From positions 43-64,042 of the forward strand of contig NC_018081.1 in the NCBI RefSeq assembly GCF_000271405.2: DNA of 64,000 nucleotides. The letters are read 5' to 3'. The stretch's first letter is position 1. Every line of letters begins with the position of its first letter. This document shows, piece after piece, positions 46,781 to 54,893 of this stretch. Under the pieces are notes generated by a model, which was not told the DNA's origin, made no database searches, and saw only the letters and a program-made list of their open reading frames with translations. The translations under genes and the position numbers were made by a program. The DNA is from Enterococcus hirae ATCC 9790. GTDB lineage: Bacteria > Bacillota > Bacilli > Lactobacillales > Enterococcaceae.

Positions 46781-47707
46781 CTATTTTTTTTTATGAGAAA
46801 ATTTATTTTTGAAACGAATCCACCATTTATTTGTAGAAACTCGTCTTTTCTTGATTTCGTTACCTGTTATGTATTCTTGCACAACAGCATTGATGATTCC
46901 GCCAAATATAATGATTGTAGCAGCAAAATTGAGCCATAGCATCAAGACGATGAAACTCCCGATGATTTGGTATCCACTGACTCTTGTTGCAAAGTATTTT
47001 GCGTAGATTCCAAACACCTGAGATAGCAACATCCAGCCGACAGTAGCAAAAATCGTTCCCGGAATCACTGCTTTTAGTTTTAATTGCGCATTCGGTACTA
47101 TCACATAAATCAAAAACATAATGATAAATAAGACAACTAAGGTAATCGGCCATTTCAAAGTTTGGAACTGGATGATCACATTGCCAGAAAAATTAAAAAT
47201 CGGTTGGAGCGCTTCAAGTATCATTTGACCCAGTCCTAAAAAAATCGTTACTCCACTAATCGCAATCATGAAAAGCAAAATCACTACTAATGAAAAGAAA
47301 CGGACGATCAAAAAATTCTTTCTATTTTCTACACCATAAGCCTTATTCATGGCAATTTGTAAAGCGTTGATACTTTGACTGGCAGACCACAAAGCAGCTA
47401 AAGCAGATAACGACAACAAGCCACCGGAACTTTGCGTTAACAAATTTCGAATTGCAGGACCGATAAACTGATAGACCGTCTCAGGGATGATTTGCCGCAC
47501 ATAAGTCAATACTGTCTCTTGATCGATTTTTAGAAATGGCAAAATATTACCAAACGCAATAATTAGGGGAAATAAAGACAATAATAAATAATACGCCACA
47601 ACAACTGACGTGGTACCCATTTCTGAATCAGTGATCCGTTTTTTTGTTGTTGCAATAAAACGCATTAAATTTTCGTTTTGCTTTATTTTCCCTAATAATT
47701 TCATCAA
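46781..47707 (-). CDS. YihY/BrkB family membrane protein
   Basis: A 308-residue protein with six membrane helices and the YihY/virulence-factor-BrkB core (SEMGTTSVVVAYYLLLSLFP, LSALAALWSASQSINALQIA, and WLNFAATIIIFGGIINAVVQ). The name ribonuclease BN in older annotations is known to be wrong for this family. Its function is not established; a transport or envelope role is suspected. It lies 23 bases after map on the same strand and is probably co-transcribed. The basic tail is cytoplasmic. Confidence 0.88.
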   Translation of the reverse strand: MMKLLGKIKQNENLMRFIATTKKRITDSEMGTTSVVVAYYLLLSLFPLIIAFGNILPFLKIDQETVLTYVRQIIPETVYQFIGPAIRNLLTQSSGGLLSLSALAALWSASQSINALQIAMNKAYGVENRKNFLIVRFFSLVVILLFMIAISGVTIFLGLGQMILEALQPIFNFSGNVIIQFQTLKWPITLVVLFIIMFLIYVIVPNAQLKLKAVIPGTIFATVGWMLLSQVFGIYAKYFATRVSGYQIIGSFIVLMLWLNFAATIIIFGGIINAVVQEYITGNEIKKRRVSTNKWWIRFKNKFSHKKK

Positions 47708-47730
47708 ATTCTCCTTATTGATCTAGCTTC

Positions 47731-48495
47731 TCAATACGTACCTTCTTCACCTTGAGAAGTTAAGATTCTTGGTCCATCTTTCGTAATTGCCAGTGTATGT
47801 TCATATTGGCAAGACAAGCCACCATCTCTTGTATAAGCAGTCCAGCCATTTGGATCCATTTTCATTTTCCAAGTTCCAGTATTAACCATTGGCTCAATGG
47901 TAATAACCATCCCTTCTTTTAACCGTAGACCTTTTCCTGCTTCACCATAATGAGGGACAGCAGGTTCTTCATGGATCGTTGGACCCACACCATGACCAAT
48001 AAAGTCACGGACAACCGCTAAGTTTTCACTTTCAACATAAGTTTGGATAGCATGACCAATGTCGCCAATTCGGTTCCCAACTTGCGCTTGTTCGATTCCT
48101 AGATACAAAGCTTTTTTTGTCACTTCCATCAAGCGATCAATTTCCGGTGTTGACTCTCCCACTACATAAGCCCAACAAGAATCAGAAATGCCGCCTTTTA
48201 AATCGATACACATATCCACTTTCACTAAATCGCCATTTTTCAGCGGTTTTTTACGTGGAAATCCATGACAAATTTCGTCATTGATGCTAATACAAGTCGC
48301 ATACTCATAGCCTTCAAATCCAATTTGAGCCGCAATCCCACCATGGCTTTCAATATAGTTACGAACAAAAACTTCAATATCCCAACTCGTCACGCCTGGT
48401 TTGATAAAATCTCGCAGATTTTTATGTACATCCGCTAACAACGCGCCAGACTCAGCCATTGTTTCAATTTCTCGTGCTGATTTCAATGTAATCAT
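47731..48495 (-). CDS. map: Methionine aminopeptidase, type I
   Basis: Cytoplasmic metallopeptidase that removes the initiator Met from new proteins. The 254-residue pita-bread-fold protein has the metal ligands Asp94 (VDMCID), Asp105, His168 (GHGVGPTIHEEP), Glu201 (TIEPMVN) and Glu232 (QYEHT), plus substrate-pocket His77 (EICHGFP). Length fits the short type Ia/b form. It is divergent from flavodoxin. Confidence 0.97.
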   Translation of the reverse strand: MITLKSAREIETMAESGALLADVHKNLRDFIKPGVTSWDIEVFVRNYIESHGGIAAQIGFEGYEYATCISINDEICHGFPRKKPLKNGDLVKVDMCIDLKGGISDSCWAYVVGESTPEIDRLMEVTKKALYLGIEQAQVGNRIGDIGHAIQTYVESENLAVVRDFIGHGVGPTIHEEPAVPHYGEAGKGLRLKEGMVITIEPMVNTGTWKMKMDPNGWTAYTRDGGLSCQYEHTLAITKDGPRILTSQGEEGTY

Positions 48496-48579
48496 ATTTT
48501 CGTCTCCTTTTTACAAATCTTCCTCATTTTACCATAGTGTCCGGTCGTTCGCCAAATCAGATTCTCTTCACATGACTTG

Positions 48580-48608
48580 TTTTCTTTTAGTAAAGGTTTT
48601 GGTATAAT
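48580..48608 (+). promoter_or_regulatory. Extended -10 promoter of the flavodoxin gene
   Basis: A perfect TATAAT at 48603-48608 is preceded by TGG at 48600-48602, an extended -10. The -35 at 48580-48585 (TTTTCT) is poor, which the extended -10 can compensate. The gene start is 45 bases downstream. Confidence 0.65.
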
Positions 48609-48653
48609 CTGTAAATGTTAGAGGATCATATATCAATAAGTAGGAGGCAACCC

Positions 48654-49094
48654 ATGGCTTTAGCAAAAATCGTTTACGCAAGTATGACTGGCAATACAGA
48701 AGAAATTGCTGATATCGTAGCAGAAGCTTTTGAAAATTTAGATATTGATGTTGAAATCAATGAGTGTACTCAAGTGGATGCAGATGAATTTGAGGATGCA
48801 GATATTTGTGTCGTCGCAACTTATACATACGATGATGGTGACTTACCAGATGAGATCGTAGACTTATATGAAGATTTACAAGAACTTGACTTGTCTGGAA
48901 AAATCTATGGCGTTTGTGGTTCTGGAGACACTTTTTATGATGAATTTTGTAAGTCCGTAGATGACTTCGATGCTGCCTTTGCGAAAACAGGAGCAGTAAA
49001 AGGAACAGAAAATGTTAAAGTTGATTTAAACGCTGAAGAAGAAGACATCGAAAAACTCGAAGCATTTGCTAAGGCGCTTGTTTCAAAATTATAG
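48654..49094 (+). CDS. Flavodoxin
   Basis: A 146-residue FMN-binding electron carrier. The start ATG 48654 has AGGAGG six bases upstream. The phosphate-binding loop is YASMTGNTEEIAD, and the isoalloxazine-contact regions TYTYDDGDLPDE and CGSGDTFYDEFC are in place. The length is that of short-chain flavodoxins. Cytoplasmic; partner enzyme unknown. Monocistronic, ending in a 22-bp hairpin. Confidence 0.93.
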   Translation: MALAKIVYASMTGNTEEIADIVAEAFENLDIDVEINECTQVDADEFEDADICVVATYTYDDGDLPDEIVDLYEDLQELDLSGKIYGVCGSGDTFYDEFCKSVDDFDAAFAKTGAVKGTENVKVDLNAEEEDIEKLEAFAKALVSKL

Positions 49095-49146
49095 GCCAAA
49101 TCAGTCAGCTCACAGCTGAGAACTTTTGGAAAAACTTCAATTATTT

Positions 49147-49200
49147 GATAAAAAGAACGTGTGATGCTGGAGAGAGTTAGCATCACACGTTCTTTTTATC
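49147..49200. terminator. Very strong bidirectional intrinsic terminator
   Basis: A perfect 22-bp stem (49147-49168 with 49179-49200) around a 10-base loop, with TTTTT near the end of the right arm and AAAAA in the left arm. It separates the convergent flavodoxin and TetR genes. Confidence 0.95.
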
Positions 49201-49283
49201 ATGTTTTTAGAAGCTTTTTTAATTTCAAAAAATCAATGTGTATGTTTGAGAAAGACTTTCGAGAAATACTTCAAGTAGTTTGT

Positions 49284-49853
49284 TTAATTCACTTGGATCG
49301 TTTCTTTCGTATTTAGTGTCGCATTGATGCTATCTTGGATCATTTTTTCAATTTGTTCCTTGGTCGGATGAATGATACTTGAAGACATCAGTGCTGCTAA
49401 TCCTGTAGCGATGATCCAAATTGTGTTATGCAAAGACTCAATTTGTTCCGCAGATAGATCAGCATACTCTGGATCTTTCTTGACCGTCTCGACAAAATAA
49501 TTATAAGAGAAGTTTTGCATCTCCCTTCCCCCACCATATTCTTCTAAGTACAGAGAACTGTATAATTTTTTCTCTCGATTGGCAAAATCAATATAGTTTA
49601 CAGCTAAATCGATAATGGTATTTCCTGTATGTACAACTGGGAACACTTCATGCTTCAAGTACTCGTAAATCTGAGCAAATAAGGCTTGCTTCAGATCATC
49701 CATGTTTTTGAACTCAAGATAAATCGGTTGAGTCGAACAATTCATTTTATTTGCAATATTCCTTGCCGTAAATTTTGAAAATCCTTCTGTGGTAGCCACT
49801 TCAAAAGCGGCTGCTAAAATCTGATCTTTTGTGATCGTCTTTTTTCTTGCCAT
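49284..49853 (-). CDS. TetR/AcrR family transcriptional regulator
   Basis: A 189-residue repressor-type protein with an N-terminal TetR HTH (TKDQILAAAFEVATTEGFSK and FTARNIANKMNCSTQPIY) and a helical C-terminal ligand domain with an aromatic segment (YSSLYLEEYGG). The target may be pepS, divergent 249 bases away, or its own promoter. Ligand unknown. The divergent intergenic region is very AT-rich. Confidence 0.88.
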   Translation of the reverse strand: MARKKTITKDQILAAAFEVATTEGFSKFTARNIANKMNCSTQPIYLEFKNMDDLKQALFAQIYEYLKHEVFPVVHTGNTIIDLAVNYIDFANREKKLYSSLYLEEYGGGREMQNFSYNYFVETVKKDPEYADLSAEQIESLHNTIWIIATGLAALMSSSIIHPTKEQIEKMIQDSINATLNTKETIQVN

Positions 49854-50102
49854 AATTTTTTAATCTCCTCGAAATTATTTATAACGCTTCCACCATTGAT
49901 TAATTTAATTGTAACATGATTATTTTGTTATGCACAACTTGTTTTTTTATTTTTAAAAAATTACTTTAAAAACAATCAATTTTAGACATCATTTAGAAGA
50001 ACACCCATTTTTTTATTTTACGATTCTGGCAGATTGTCTCTAAAAGAATTAAATGTTATCATACAAATAGCTATTGGATGAAACATTAGGAGGAAATGGA
50101 TT

Positions 50103-51335
50103 ATGTTAGAAAATTTTAATGAGAACCTCGAAAAATATGCACGATTAATTGTTGAAACCGGCGTAAACGTCGAAAAAGACCATACAGTTGTTTTACAAAT
50201 CAACGTCGATCAAGCCCCATTAGCTCGCATGATCACCAAAGAAGCCTATCGTTTAGGTGCAGCTGAAGTGATCGTACAATGGACGGACGACGTGATCCAA
50301 AAAGAATTTCTTTCTTACGCTGCACAAGACCGTCTTGAAACTGTTCCACAATATAAAATTGATCAGACTGATGATTGGATCGCTAAAGGTGCTAGCCGAA
50401 TCAGTGTTGTATCTGCCGATCCAGATGCTTTTGGTGGCGTAGATGGAAAACGAATCGCTACGTATCAAACTGCCGCTGGCAAAGCAATGATGAATCTAAG
50501 AAAAGCGACCCAAGCAAATAAAGTAAGCTGGACTGTAGTCGCTGCGGCTGGTAAACAATGGGCAGCTAAAGTTTTCTCAGATTTACCAGAAGAAGAACAA
50601 CTGGATGCATTATGGGATCAAATTTTTAAAACAACTCGTATTTACGAGGAAGATCCTGTACAGGCTTGGAAAGAACATGATGAAAAATTAGCGAAAAAAG
50701 CTGCTGAATTAAATCAAGAACAGTTTACTGCCCTGCACTATACTGCCCCTGGCACAGATATCGTCATTGGCCTACCAAAAAATCATCTTTGGGAAGGCGC
50801 AGGAAGTTACAACTCCCGTGGAGAAAAATTCATGGCAAATATGCCTACTGAAGAAGTGTTTACTGCACCTGATTACCGACGGATCGATGGTTATATCTCT
50901 AGTACAAAACCATTGAGCTATGCAGGTACGATCATCTCAGGGATGAAGTTTACTTTTGAAGCTGGAAAAGTCATTGATTTTTCTGCTGAACAAGGTCAAG
51001 AAGTATTGGAAACCTTGCTCAATACTGATGAAGGCGCACGCTCATTAGGAGAAGTAGCACTCGTTCCCGATCCTTCGCCAATTTCTCAATCGGGTATTAT
51101 CTTTTACAATACGTTATTTGACGAAAACGCGTCGAATCACTTAGCTCTAGGATCTGCGTATGCCTTTAGTGTCGAAGGTGGTACTGAAATGACCGATGAA
51201 GAACTTGTGCAAGCTGGTCTTAACCGCAGTCAAACCCATGTTGATTTTATGGTTGGTTCTGACCAAATGAATATTGACGGTATCCGTGAAGACGGTTCTA
51301 CTGTTCCAGTATTTAGAAATGGTGACTGGGCTTAA
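50103..51335 (+). CDS. pepS: Aminopeptidase, M29 family (PepS/AmpS)
   Basis: A 410-residue cytoplasmic metallo-aminopeptidase of family M29, releasing N-terminal residues from peptides. Family regions include GTDIVIGLPKNHLWEGAGSY, NMPTEEVFTAPDY, GARSLGEVALVP, and the C-terminal HLALGSAY and THVDFMVGSDQMNIDG carrying metal ligands (Glu, His, Asp). AGGAGG lies about seven bases before ATG 50103. It is divergent from the TetR gene. In lactic acid bacteria it supports peptide use. Confidence 0.93.
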   Translation: MLENFNENLEKYARLIVETGVNVEKDHTVVLQINVDQAPLARMITKEAYRLGAAEVIVQWTDDVIQKEFLSYAAQDRLETVPQYKIDQTDDWIAKGASRISVVSADPDAFGGVDGKRIATYQTAAGKAMMNLRKATQANKVSWTVVAAAGKQWAAKVFSDLPEEEQLDALWDQIFKTTRIYEEDPVQAWKEHDEKLAKKAAELNQEQFTALHYTAPGTDIVIGLPKNHLWEGAGSYNSRGEKFMANMPTEEVFTAPDYRRIDGYISSTKPLSYAGTIISGMKFTFEAGKVIDFSAEQGQEVLETLLNTDEGARSLGEVALVPDPSPISQSGIIFYNTLFDENASNHLALGSAYAFSVEGGTEMTDEELVQAGLNRSQTHVDFMVGSDQMNIDGIREDGSTVPVFRNGDWA

Positions 51336-51349
51336 TCTGATAAAACGAT

Positions 51350-51440
51350 ACAAAAAAAGAGGAGAAATCTTAAACGACCTCCAAAAGTTAGATTTTTGGT
51401 CTAACTTTTTGGGGTACTACAGACTTCTTCTCTTTTTTGT
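51350..51440 (+). terminator. pepS terminator with a long outer stem
   Basis: The outer arms ACAAAAAAAGAGGAGAAATCT (about 51350-51370) and AGACTTCTTCTCTTTTTTGT (51421-51440) pair over about 19 bases with one or two mismatches. The right arm ends in a T tract. The roughly 50-base loop contains a second, separate palindrome. Confidence 0.75.
51375..51418. repeat. Palindrome resembling paired IS3/IS150-type ends
   Basis: GACCTCCAAAAGTTAGA and the inverted TCTAACTTTTTGGGGTAC lie seven bases apart. Terminal repeats of IS3-family (IS150 group) elements in lactic acid bacteria often read ACCCCTAAAAGTTAGAC or similar, so this may be a relic in which both ends survive without a transposase. It could also be an ordinary hairpin. 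No target-site duplication is visible. Confidence 0.4.
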
Positions 51441-51652
51441 GATGATTATTTCTATTACAGACAACACTTTTCCCTGCTACTCACTGAAAGATGGTCGAAT
51501 AAGCGATTTTTTGATCCTGTTGTTCAAGTTTTTTATAAAAATTATTTATACTATTTATCACGAAATTCTATTAATACATTTTCTGTTTTTTGATAAGATT
51601 GACAAAAACAACATTTATTATTAAAAATTAGAAAAAATGATGGAGAGATAGT

Positions 51653-52048
51653 ATGCCTTTTATTGTTTATTTTTTTGTCTTACTATTAACGCTTTATATC
51701 CCTCTGCCAACTGCGTTATTGTTTTTTCATCGTTTAGCTAATCAACATGACCTGCTCACAACAATCCACAAATTCATTTTGCTATTTTTGGTTTGTTTAG
51801 ATTATCGGTTCAGTTTCTACTGTATTTATCAATGTAAAATAAAGAAACAATACTACTTGTACCTTATCTTGATTAATATTATCGAATTAGGCATCCATTT
51901 TTATTTACTGGTCAAATACCAAACAGTTTGCTTAACTGTCATCACTTTGAGCCAGTTATTATTGCTTATTTGTATGTTTACCTTTCCTTTATCAAAAAAA
52001 TTTAGAAAAGCTGTCTTTCACTCACCAGAAAAATCGAATGTAGCGTAG
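51653..52048 (+). CDS. Small hypothetical membrane protein
   Basis: A 131-residue protein with four predicted membrane helices (about 2-24, 40-57, 65-84 and 90-112) and a short basic tail (KKFRKAVFHSPEKSNVA). GGAGAG lies five bases before ATG 51653, supporting translation. I recognise no family. Codon use is AT-rich, and Cys and Tyr are frequent in the helices. It ends 27 bases before a hairpin that terminates transcription from the tRNA side. It has no obvious partner. Confidence 0.5.
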   Translation: MPFIVYFFVLLLTLYIPLPTALLFFHRLANQHDLLTTIHKFILLFLVCLDYRFSFYCIYQCKIKKQYYLYLILINIIELGIHFYLLVKYQTVCLTVITLSQLLLLICMFTFPLSKKFRKAVFHSPEKSNVA

Positions 52049-52075
52049 AAAACTATCTTGGTCCCACATAAACAA

Positions 52076-52107
52076 AAAAACCTGAACCACAACGGTTACA
52101 GGTTTTT
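52076..52107. terminator. Terminator after tRNA-Arg and the small membrane protein gene
   Basis: A 9-bp stem (AAAAACCTG at 52076-52084, CAGGTTTTT at 52099-52107) with a further ACC/GGT pairing inside. T tracts on both strands make it bidirectional. Confidence 0.85.
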
Positions 52108-52109
52108 AA

Positions 52110-52183
52110 CGTTCCTGACTGGAATTGAACCAGCGACCTATCGCTTAGGAGGCGATTGCTCTATCCTACTGAGCTACAGGAAC
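52110..52183 (-). tRNA. tRNA-Arg (anticodon CCU)
   Basis: A 74-base cloverleaf on the minus strand. The acceptor stem is GTTCCTG/CAGGAAC with G as discriminator base. The D-arm GCTC/GAGC, anticodon stem ATCGC/GCGAT and T-arm GCTGG/CCAGT (with TTCAATT loop) all pair. The anticodon loop CTCCTAA has CCT at positions 34-36, reading AGG codons. The 3' CCA is not encoded. Confidence 0.93.
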
Positions 52184-52335
52184 AAGTTCTCAATAGTATT
52201 ATTTTAGCTTGTTTAAGGAGCACATGCAAGCTTCTCTTAGAAAAATCATTTTTCTTCCTAAGCAAAACGTTTCCACTAGCTTTTGACGAGTGATAAAATA
52301 GAGTTATCTAACAAGTGATGAGGGAGGTTTTATTT

Positions 52336-52500
52336 ATGAATGACAAACCAAAAGAAGAAATATACGCTGAACGCTTTGATGCTTCTAAAAAAGAACGAGA
52401 ACAACTATCAAAAGAAGCCATTAAACAGCATGAAGATGAAAAACCTCAGAAAAAAGAAAGTCGCAAATTCAAGTTTACTAAAAAAGAAGATTTGCTGTAG
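52336..52500 (+). CDS. Small highly charged hypothetical protein
   Basis: A 54-residue cytoplasmic protein; about half its residues are Lys, Glu, Asp or Arg. GGGAGG lies eight bases upstream of ATG 52336, which is why this start is preferred to one seven codons earlier. No cysteine, no helix-turn-helix and no membrane segment are present. It is probably disordered or a single helix. Family unknown. It is followed by a 15-bp hairpin. Confidence 0.55.
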   Translation: MNDKPKEEIYAERFDASKKEREQLSKEAIKQHEDEKPQKKESRKFKFTKKEDLL

Positions 52501-52582
52501 AGAAATGAGATAAATCAGTGGCAAAAAAGCAATCTGATTTTCAGAATGATATCGAAAAAATTTCAAAATAGCTTTTTATACG

Positions 52583-52626
52583 ATAACGCCCTCCAAGAAT
52601 TCGTCGAAAACCTTGGAGGGCGTTAT
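52583..52626. terminator. Hairpin between convergent genes
   Basis: A perfect 15-bp stem (ATAACGCCCTCCAAG at 52583-52597 and its complement at 52612-52626). No long T tract follows on either strand, but the position between convergent genes supports a terminator role. Confidence 0.65.
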
Positions 52627-52658
52627 ATGTGTTGAGCAACAAATATTTTACGTTCATT

Positions 52659-53840
52659 TTAAAAATAATCATTTAGAATAGGTTGCTGACTTGGAAAGCA
52701 TGGCGCCATTTCTAATAGAGCTTCAGTTGACAATTGGATGTGATTGTAAAAAACAAGTTCTTCCATCTGACGATACCCCATTAATAATTGAGTCATGCGT
52801 TGGATGGTGCCACTGATGGTTGGTAATTTTGTTTCTGTTACTTTTTCAATTTTCACCTCTGCATTTGATACAGTGATCTCAAAGATCCCTTCATTCCACT
52901 GTGCGTAAGGATCATCTGTTACTTCTAAAGCAAAAGTGAGCGCTTGTTTTTTGAAAGGATAGTCTTTCAAAAACAACTCAAGATCAACAATTCTGCCCAT
53001 CATATATGGCGTGATCGTCATTTGTGCAAAAGGATTTTTAAGCAAATAATTTTGATCACTACCTGAATAACCACAAGCATAGTCAAAAGAAGCAAACGCC
53101 CCACTATGGGAACTAACAAACCTCACTAATCCTTGAAAGGCTTCATGACTCAAATAGCCCCATTCCACTACTACAAATGTTGGTGCCGTTAACTGGTAAA
53201 CCACATATCCTGTTGCTTGACCAGATTCATCGTAATACAGCGCATAATGATTATCTGTCTTTTGCTTAAACTTATAAGTATACCACCAGTCTTCTCTACT
53301 TAATCCACCACGCTGATTTGCTGGCATTTGTTTATAAATCATTTCTATGACTTCTCTTGCTTGTTCAAAAGTCACTCGTTTCATTTTGCCAGCCGTCTTT
53401 TTCACGTTCGGTACATCTCGACTATCCAATTGATAATTGATTTTATCAAACAATTGCTCATAACCGTAGCGACGATAAAATGGGTAAGAAAATGGAGCAA
53501 GATAAGAAAGACTTACTTTTCTTTCACGGCAATCTTTTAAGATTTTTTCCATGATTTGATTGATCCCGCCTTGTCCCCTAGCTTCAGGATAAGATGCTAC
53601 ATAACCGATTCCTGCCATTAAATACTGTTGCCCATAAAATTCAACAGAAAAAGGCGTCGCCATTACTTGGCTAGTGAGTTGCTCTTCCTCGTCAAAAAAA
53701 CCATAATTCCATGAATTTTCAACGATCAGTTTGAATCGTTCACGTCTTGCAGGTGTATCCTGCGCATTAAATGCATAGGTTGCTAGTTCAAACATCGCTT
53801 CTTGATAAGCAACACCAAGTTCTTTTACTTCATTTGCCAT
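52659..53840 (-). CDS. GNAT acetyltransferase, Eis family
   Basis: A 393-residue enzyme with the three-part Eis layout: a GNAT acetyl-CoA domain (about 1-150; VASYPEARGQGGINQIM is the acetyl-CoA loop), a second GNAT-like domain (about 155-290), and an SCP2-like C-terminal domain (about 300-393). The start is ATG 53840 with AAGGGG eight bases upstream. Eis proteins N-acetylate amines, including aminoglycosides in mycobacteria, but the natural substrate in Firmicutes is unknown. No resistance claim is made. It is a single-gene unit. Confidence 0.85.
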   Translation of the reverse strand: MANEVKELGVAYQEAMFELATYAFNAQDTPARRERFKLIVENSWNYGFFDEEEQLTSQVMATPFSVEFYGQQYLMAGIGYVASYPEARGQGGINQIMEKILKDCRERKVSLSYLAPFSYPFYRRYGYEQLFDKINYQLDSRDVPNVKKTAGKMKRVTFEQAREVIEMIYKQMPANQRGGLSREDWWYTYKFKQKTDNHYALYYDESGQATGYVVYQLTAPTFVVVEWGYLSHEAFQGLVRFVSSHSGAFASFDYACGYSGSDQNYLLKNPFAQMTITPYMMGRIVDLELFLKDYPFKKQALTFALEVTDDPYAQWNEGIFEITVSNAEVKIEKVTETKLPTISGTIQRMTQLLMGYRQMEELVFYNHIQLSTEALLEMAPCFPSQQPILNDYF

Positions 53841-53985
53841 TTTTGTTACCCCTTCCATCAAAAACAATAAAAAATTGTGTCAAGTTCAGTGATCCAACCA
53901 TAGTCACTTTATCAAAATAAAAATGTTATTTCAATAAATCACTATTTAGCTGAATCAACTGCTTCTTGCCACAATTAGTTTTTTA

Positions 53986-54399
53986 CTAGTAAGTTTCTTC
54001 GATCATTACTAACATTTTTTTGAAGCGACGTTTTTTAAAATACATCAACATCGTTCCTAAAATCATATCATTCAATTTTTGTAGCATCCCATATGATTGC
54101 ATTTGTTCCGTATAACGTACTTCGCAGGTTTTATCATCTAACGCTTTGATTTGATAATGGACGACATAATCATTTTTTGTGGTAGATGTTCGAAATTTAT
54201 ACGACTGATTTTCAATAACTTCCTCGATCTTGATGCGAGCGCGGCTATTTTGTGAGAATTGTTTGACGTATTCAAGGTTTTTAAGTTGTTTACGAGTAAC
54301 CGATTTTCCAGTCGCTTTACGTACATCAAAAAGGACAGAGTCCATCACTTTATCATAGAAAAAGGATGCTGGAATATTTAAAGTTTTAACGATTTCCAT
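53986..54399 (-). CDS. DUF3284 domain protein
   Basis: A 137-residue protein matching the DUF3284 pattern (IVKTLNIPASFFYDKVMDSV, then beta-strands through VVHYQIKAL and a basic helix FKKRRFKKMLVMI). DUF3284 genes commonly travel with cellobiose-type PTS operons. The fold resembles a START-like barrel, but the function is unknown. The stop of the upstream small gene overlaps the start codon at 54399. Last gene of the PTS operon. Confidence 0.82.
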   Translation of the reverse strand: MEIVKTLNIPASFFYDKVMDSVLFDVRKATGKSVTRKQLKNLEYVKQFSQNSRARIKIEEVIENQSYKFRTSTTKNDYVVHYQIKALDDKTCEVRYTEQMQSYGMLQKLNDMILGTMLMYFKKRRFKKMLVMIEETY

Positions 54400-54581
54400 T
54401 AGCTATTTTTCCCCTTTGCTTCTTCTCTTTTTTTCCCTTTTAAAAAGAAATGTATACCTAAACCTGCCAGAAATAGTCCTGTAGCCATACTATACAAATC
54501 ATAGTTTTGCGAACTAGGATTTAAACAATACAATACGATCAGTGAACCAATACTACATAAAAATAAGCCGTTTTTCATCAT
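54399..54581 (-). CDS. Small two-helix membrane protein in the PTS operon
   Basis: Sixty residues with two membrane helices (about 5-20 and 32-48) and a basic, glycine-containing tail (KGKKREEAKGKNS). It shares its last base with the DUF3284 start, indicating coupled translation. No family recognised. Its position suggests a minor accessory of the IIC permease, but there is no direct evidence. Confidence 0.65.
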   Translation of the reverse strand: MMKNGLFLCSIGSLIVLYCLNPSSQNYDLYSMATGLFLAGLGIHFFLKGKKREEAKGKNS

Positions 54582-54608
54582 TTTGAACCCTTCCTATCTT
54601 ACAACCAG

Positions 54609-54830
54609 TTAAACTGCTGTTGCTTGAAAATATAAAACAGTGCCCCATGGTTGTGCTTTGATTAATGCTTTTGCTTTTTGTGCTGCTGCTTCTTTATCTT
54701 GTGCGCTCGTCTCAAAAAACAATTTGATCCCTTGTTTTTCTTTAAATGTATATGAAAAGCCATCTTCATTGTAACCTTCTAATAACTCTTTGATAGCATC
54801 TTGTTGCATGGCACTTGCGATTGAAATCAT
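54609..54830 (-). CDS. Small conserved-looking protein in the PTS operon
   Basis: A 73-residue soluble protein. AGGAGG lies about seven bases before ATG 54830, a strong start. The sequence reads as a helix (AMQQDAIKELLEGY), two strands (FSYTFKEKQGIKLFFET), a second helix (DKEAAAQKAKALIKA) and a final strand, a small alpha/beta sandwich. I do not recognise the family. It lies between the IIC gene and the small membrane protein gene, so it is co-transcribed with the transporter. Confidence 0.65.
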   Translation of the reverse strand: MISIASAMQQDAIKELLEGYNEDGFSYTFKEKQGIKLFFETSAQDKEAAAQKAKALIKAQPWGTVLYFQATAV

Positions 54831-54893
54831 TTTAGTTCCTCCTAGATTATTGTTTAGAGAGCAGAAGCAAAAAATGCTTCTGCTCATTGATTT

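Larger units (their letters stand above)
51336..51652. other. Intergenic region with nested hairpins, no convincing gene
   Basis: This 317-base stretch holds the pepS terminator and an inner palindrome (see the repeat entry) followed by AT-rich sequence. A TTGACA hexamer near 51599-51605 could be the -35 of a promoter for the small membrane protein gene, with a TAAAAA -10 after 17 bases. Open frames crossing it lack ribosome sites. Confidence 0.5.

Noticed and set aside
51274..51624. Open frame of 116 codons spanning the end of pepS and its terminator
   Set aside because: It starts within pepS, has no ribosome site, and runs through a terminator hairpin.
52110..52183. Integration site of a mobile element at tRNA-Arg
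   Set aside because: No integrase gene or duplicated tRNA end was found on either side within the window.
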